From: UBA6265 sp964526965
GTDB taxonomy: Bacteria > Chloroflexota > Chloroflexia > Thermomicrobiales > UBA6265
Reading direction: 5' to 3'
Assembly (NCBI GenBank): GCA_964526965.1
Contig: CAZGML010000033.1
Coordinates: 1 to 30,631 of the forward strand
DNA: 30,631 nt
In this document: positions 30,501-30,631 of the stretch, piece after piece
How positions within the stretch are numbered: the stretch's first letter is position 1
Layout of the letters: each line of letters opens with the position of its first letter
The notes under the pieces: generated by a model
Database searches by the model: none
Told to the model about the DNA's origin: nothing
The model's input: only the letters and a program-made list of their open reading frames with translations
Translations under genes and position numbers: made by a program

Positions 30501-30540
30501 AACAGCCCGGCGAAACTGAGCTTCGCCGGGCTGTTGCTTT
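30501..30540. terminator. Bidirectional intrinsic terminator
   Basis: A perfect 14-bp stem AACAGCCCGGCGAA / TTCGCCGGGCTGTT with a 7-nt loop, followed by GCTTT on the plus strand and by TTTGTG (continuing the stem's TT) on the minus strand. It lies between the convergent exporter gene and the minus-strand gene entering from the right. Confidence 0.88.
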
Positions 30541-30553
30541 CACATCAGATCGA

Positions 30554-30631
30554 TTACACAAGTACACTGAGATGATCGGCAACACCGACCTCGCCGACTT
30601 CCCAACCATTTGCAGTGTGCGTCAGGAACGT
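30554..30631 (-). CDS. C-terminal fragment of a gene running off the right edge
   Basis: The minus strand is open from the window edge to a TAA at 30,556-30,554, giving the last 25 residues, which end NGWEVGEVGVADHLSVLV. The T-rich side of the bidirectional terminator follows it 14 nt later, which supports it being a real gene end. The fragment is too short to assign a family. Confidence 0.45.
   Translation of the reverse strand, partial: TFLTHTANGWEVGEVGVADHLSVLV

Noticed and set aside
1..30631. Prophage, integrative element or defence island
   Set aside because: No integrase, transposase, phage structural or toxin-antitoxin genes; the orphan methylase alone does not justify it.

Overview
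The window looks like a chromosomal segment of a moderately GC-rich member of the Chloroflexota, most likely near Thermomicrobia/Sphaerobacter. I infer this from the gene content: a LysW carrier-protein amino acid pathway, a T-box leader, twin-arginine and secreted proteins with 'PEATPG'/'SPEGSPEG' linkers after the signal, and a DUF2089 regulator. No rRNA, CRISPR array, transposase or phage genes were seen. I saw no tRNA gene, but reading by eye cannot exclude one.

Left and centre (1-18,210), all on the minus strand. A TTGACA promoter (18,210-18,181) overlaps the stop codon of an upstream transporter. It precedes a ~570-nt leader holding a 34-codon arginine-rich ORF and then a T-box riboswitch, whose specifier codon I read as CGC (Arg). 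Downstream come two tandem ornithine carbamoyltransferase-type genes, lysW, a catalytically degenerate LysX-like gene, lysK, lysX, argC/lysY, a GIY-YIG remnant, an MFS transporter, lysZ, a HAD hydrolase, an alpha/beta hydrolase, lysJ and a peptide-type solute-binding protein. Together LysX, LysZ, LysY, LysJ and LysK can convert a LysW-bound glutamate (or aminoadipate) to LysW-ornithine (or lysine) and release it. The carbamoyltransferases then take ornithine to citrulline. The Arg T-box, the carbamoyltransferases and the absence of homocitrate/homoisocitrate genes favour arginine as the main product. Several gene junctions carry GC-rich palindromes beginning with GTAG, and three genes (lysW, lysK, lysZ) use the TAG of such an element as their stop codon. 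The cluster is followed by a secreted cyclophilin, a terminator, and a molybdopterin-binding-domain protein / UvrD helicase / aldose epimerase (partial) run.

Middle (18,207-22,551), minus strand. An MFS exporter and a small ORF lie downstream of a three-gene unit: a DUF2089 zinc-ribbon/HTH regulator, a small protein, and a 511-aa DUF4097 beta-strand-repeat protein. All three carry the same ~25-residue SHOCT-like helical module. The unit has a near-consensus promoter flanked by inverted and direct repeats.

Right (22,552-30,631). A small SH3-like protein on the plus strand converges on a lipid/methylation run on the minus strand. That run is a PimA-like glycosyltransferase, a CDP-alcohol phosphatidyltransferase, two overlapping small single-TM proteins and a beta-class orphan DNA methyltransferase. 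Next come a PhnP-like metallo-beta-lactamase-fold hydrolase and a four-TM membrane protein (minus strand), then two paralogous MFS exporters on the plus strand. The first exporter has a leader hairpin that buries its ribosome binding site. A bidirectional terminator separates the last exporter from the tail of a minus-strand gene at the right edge.
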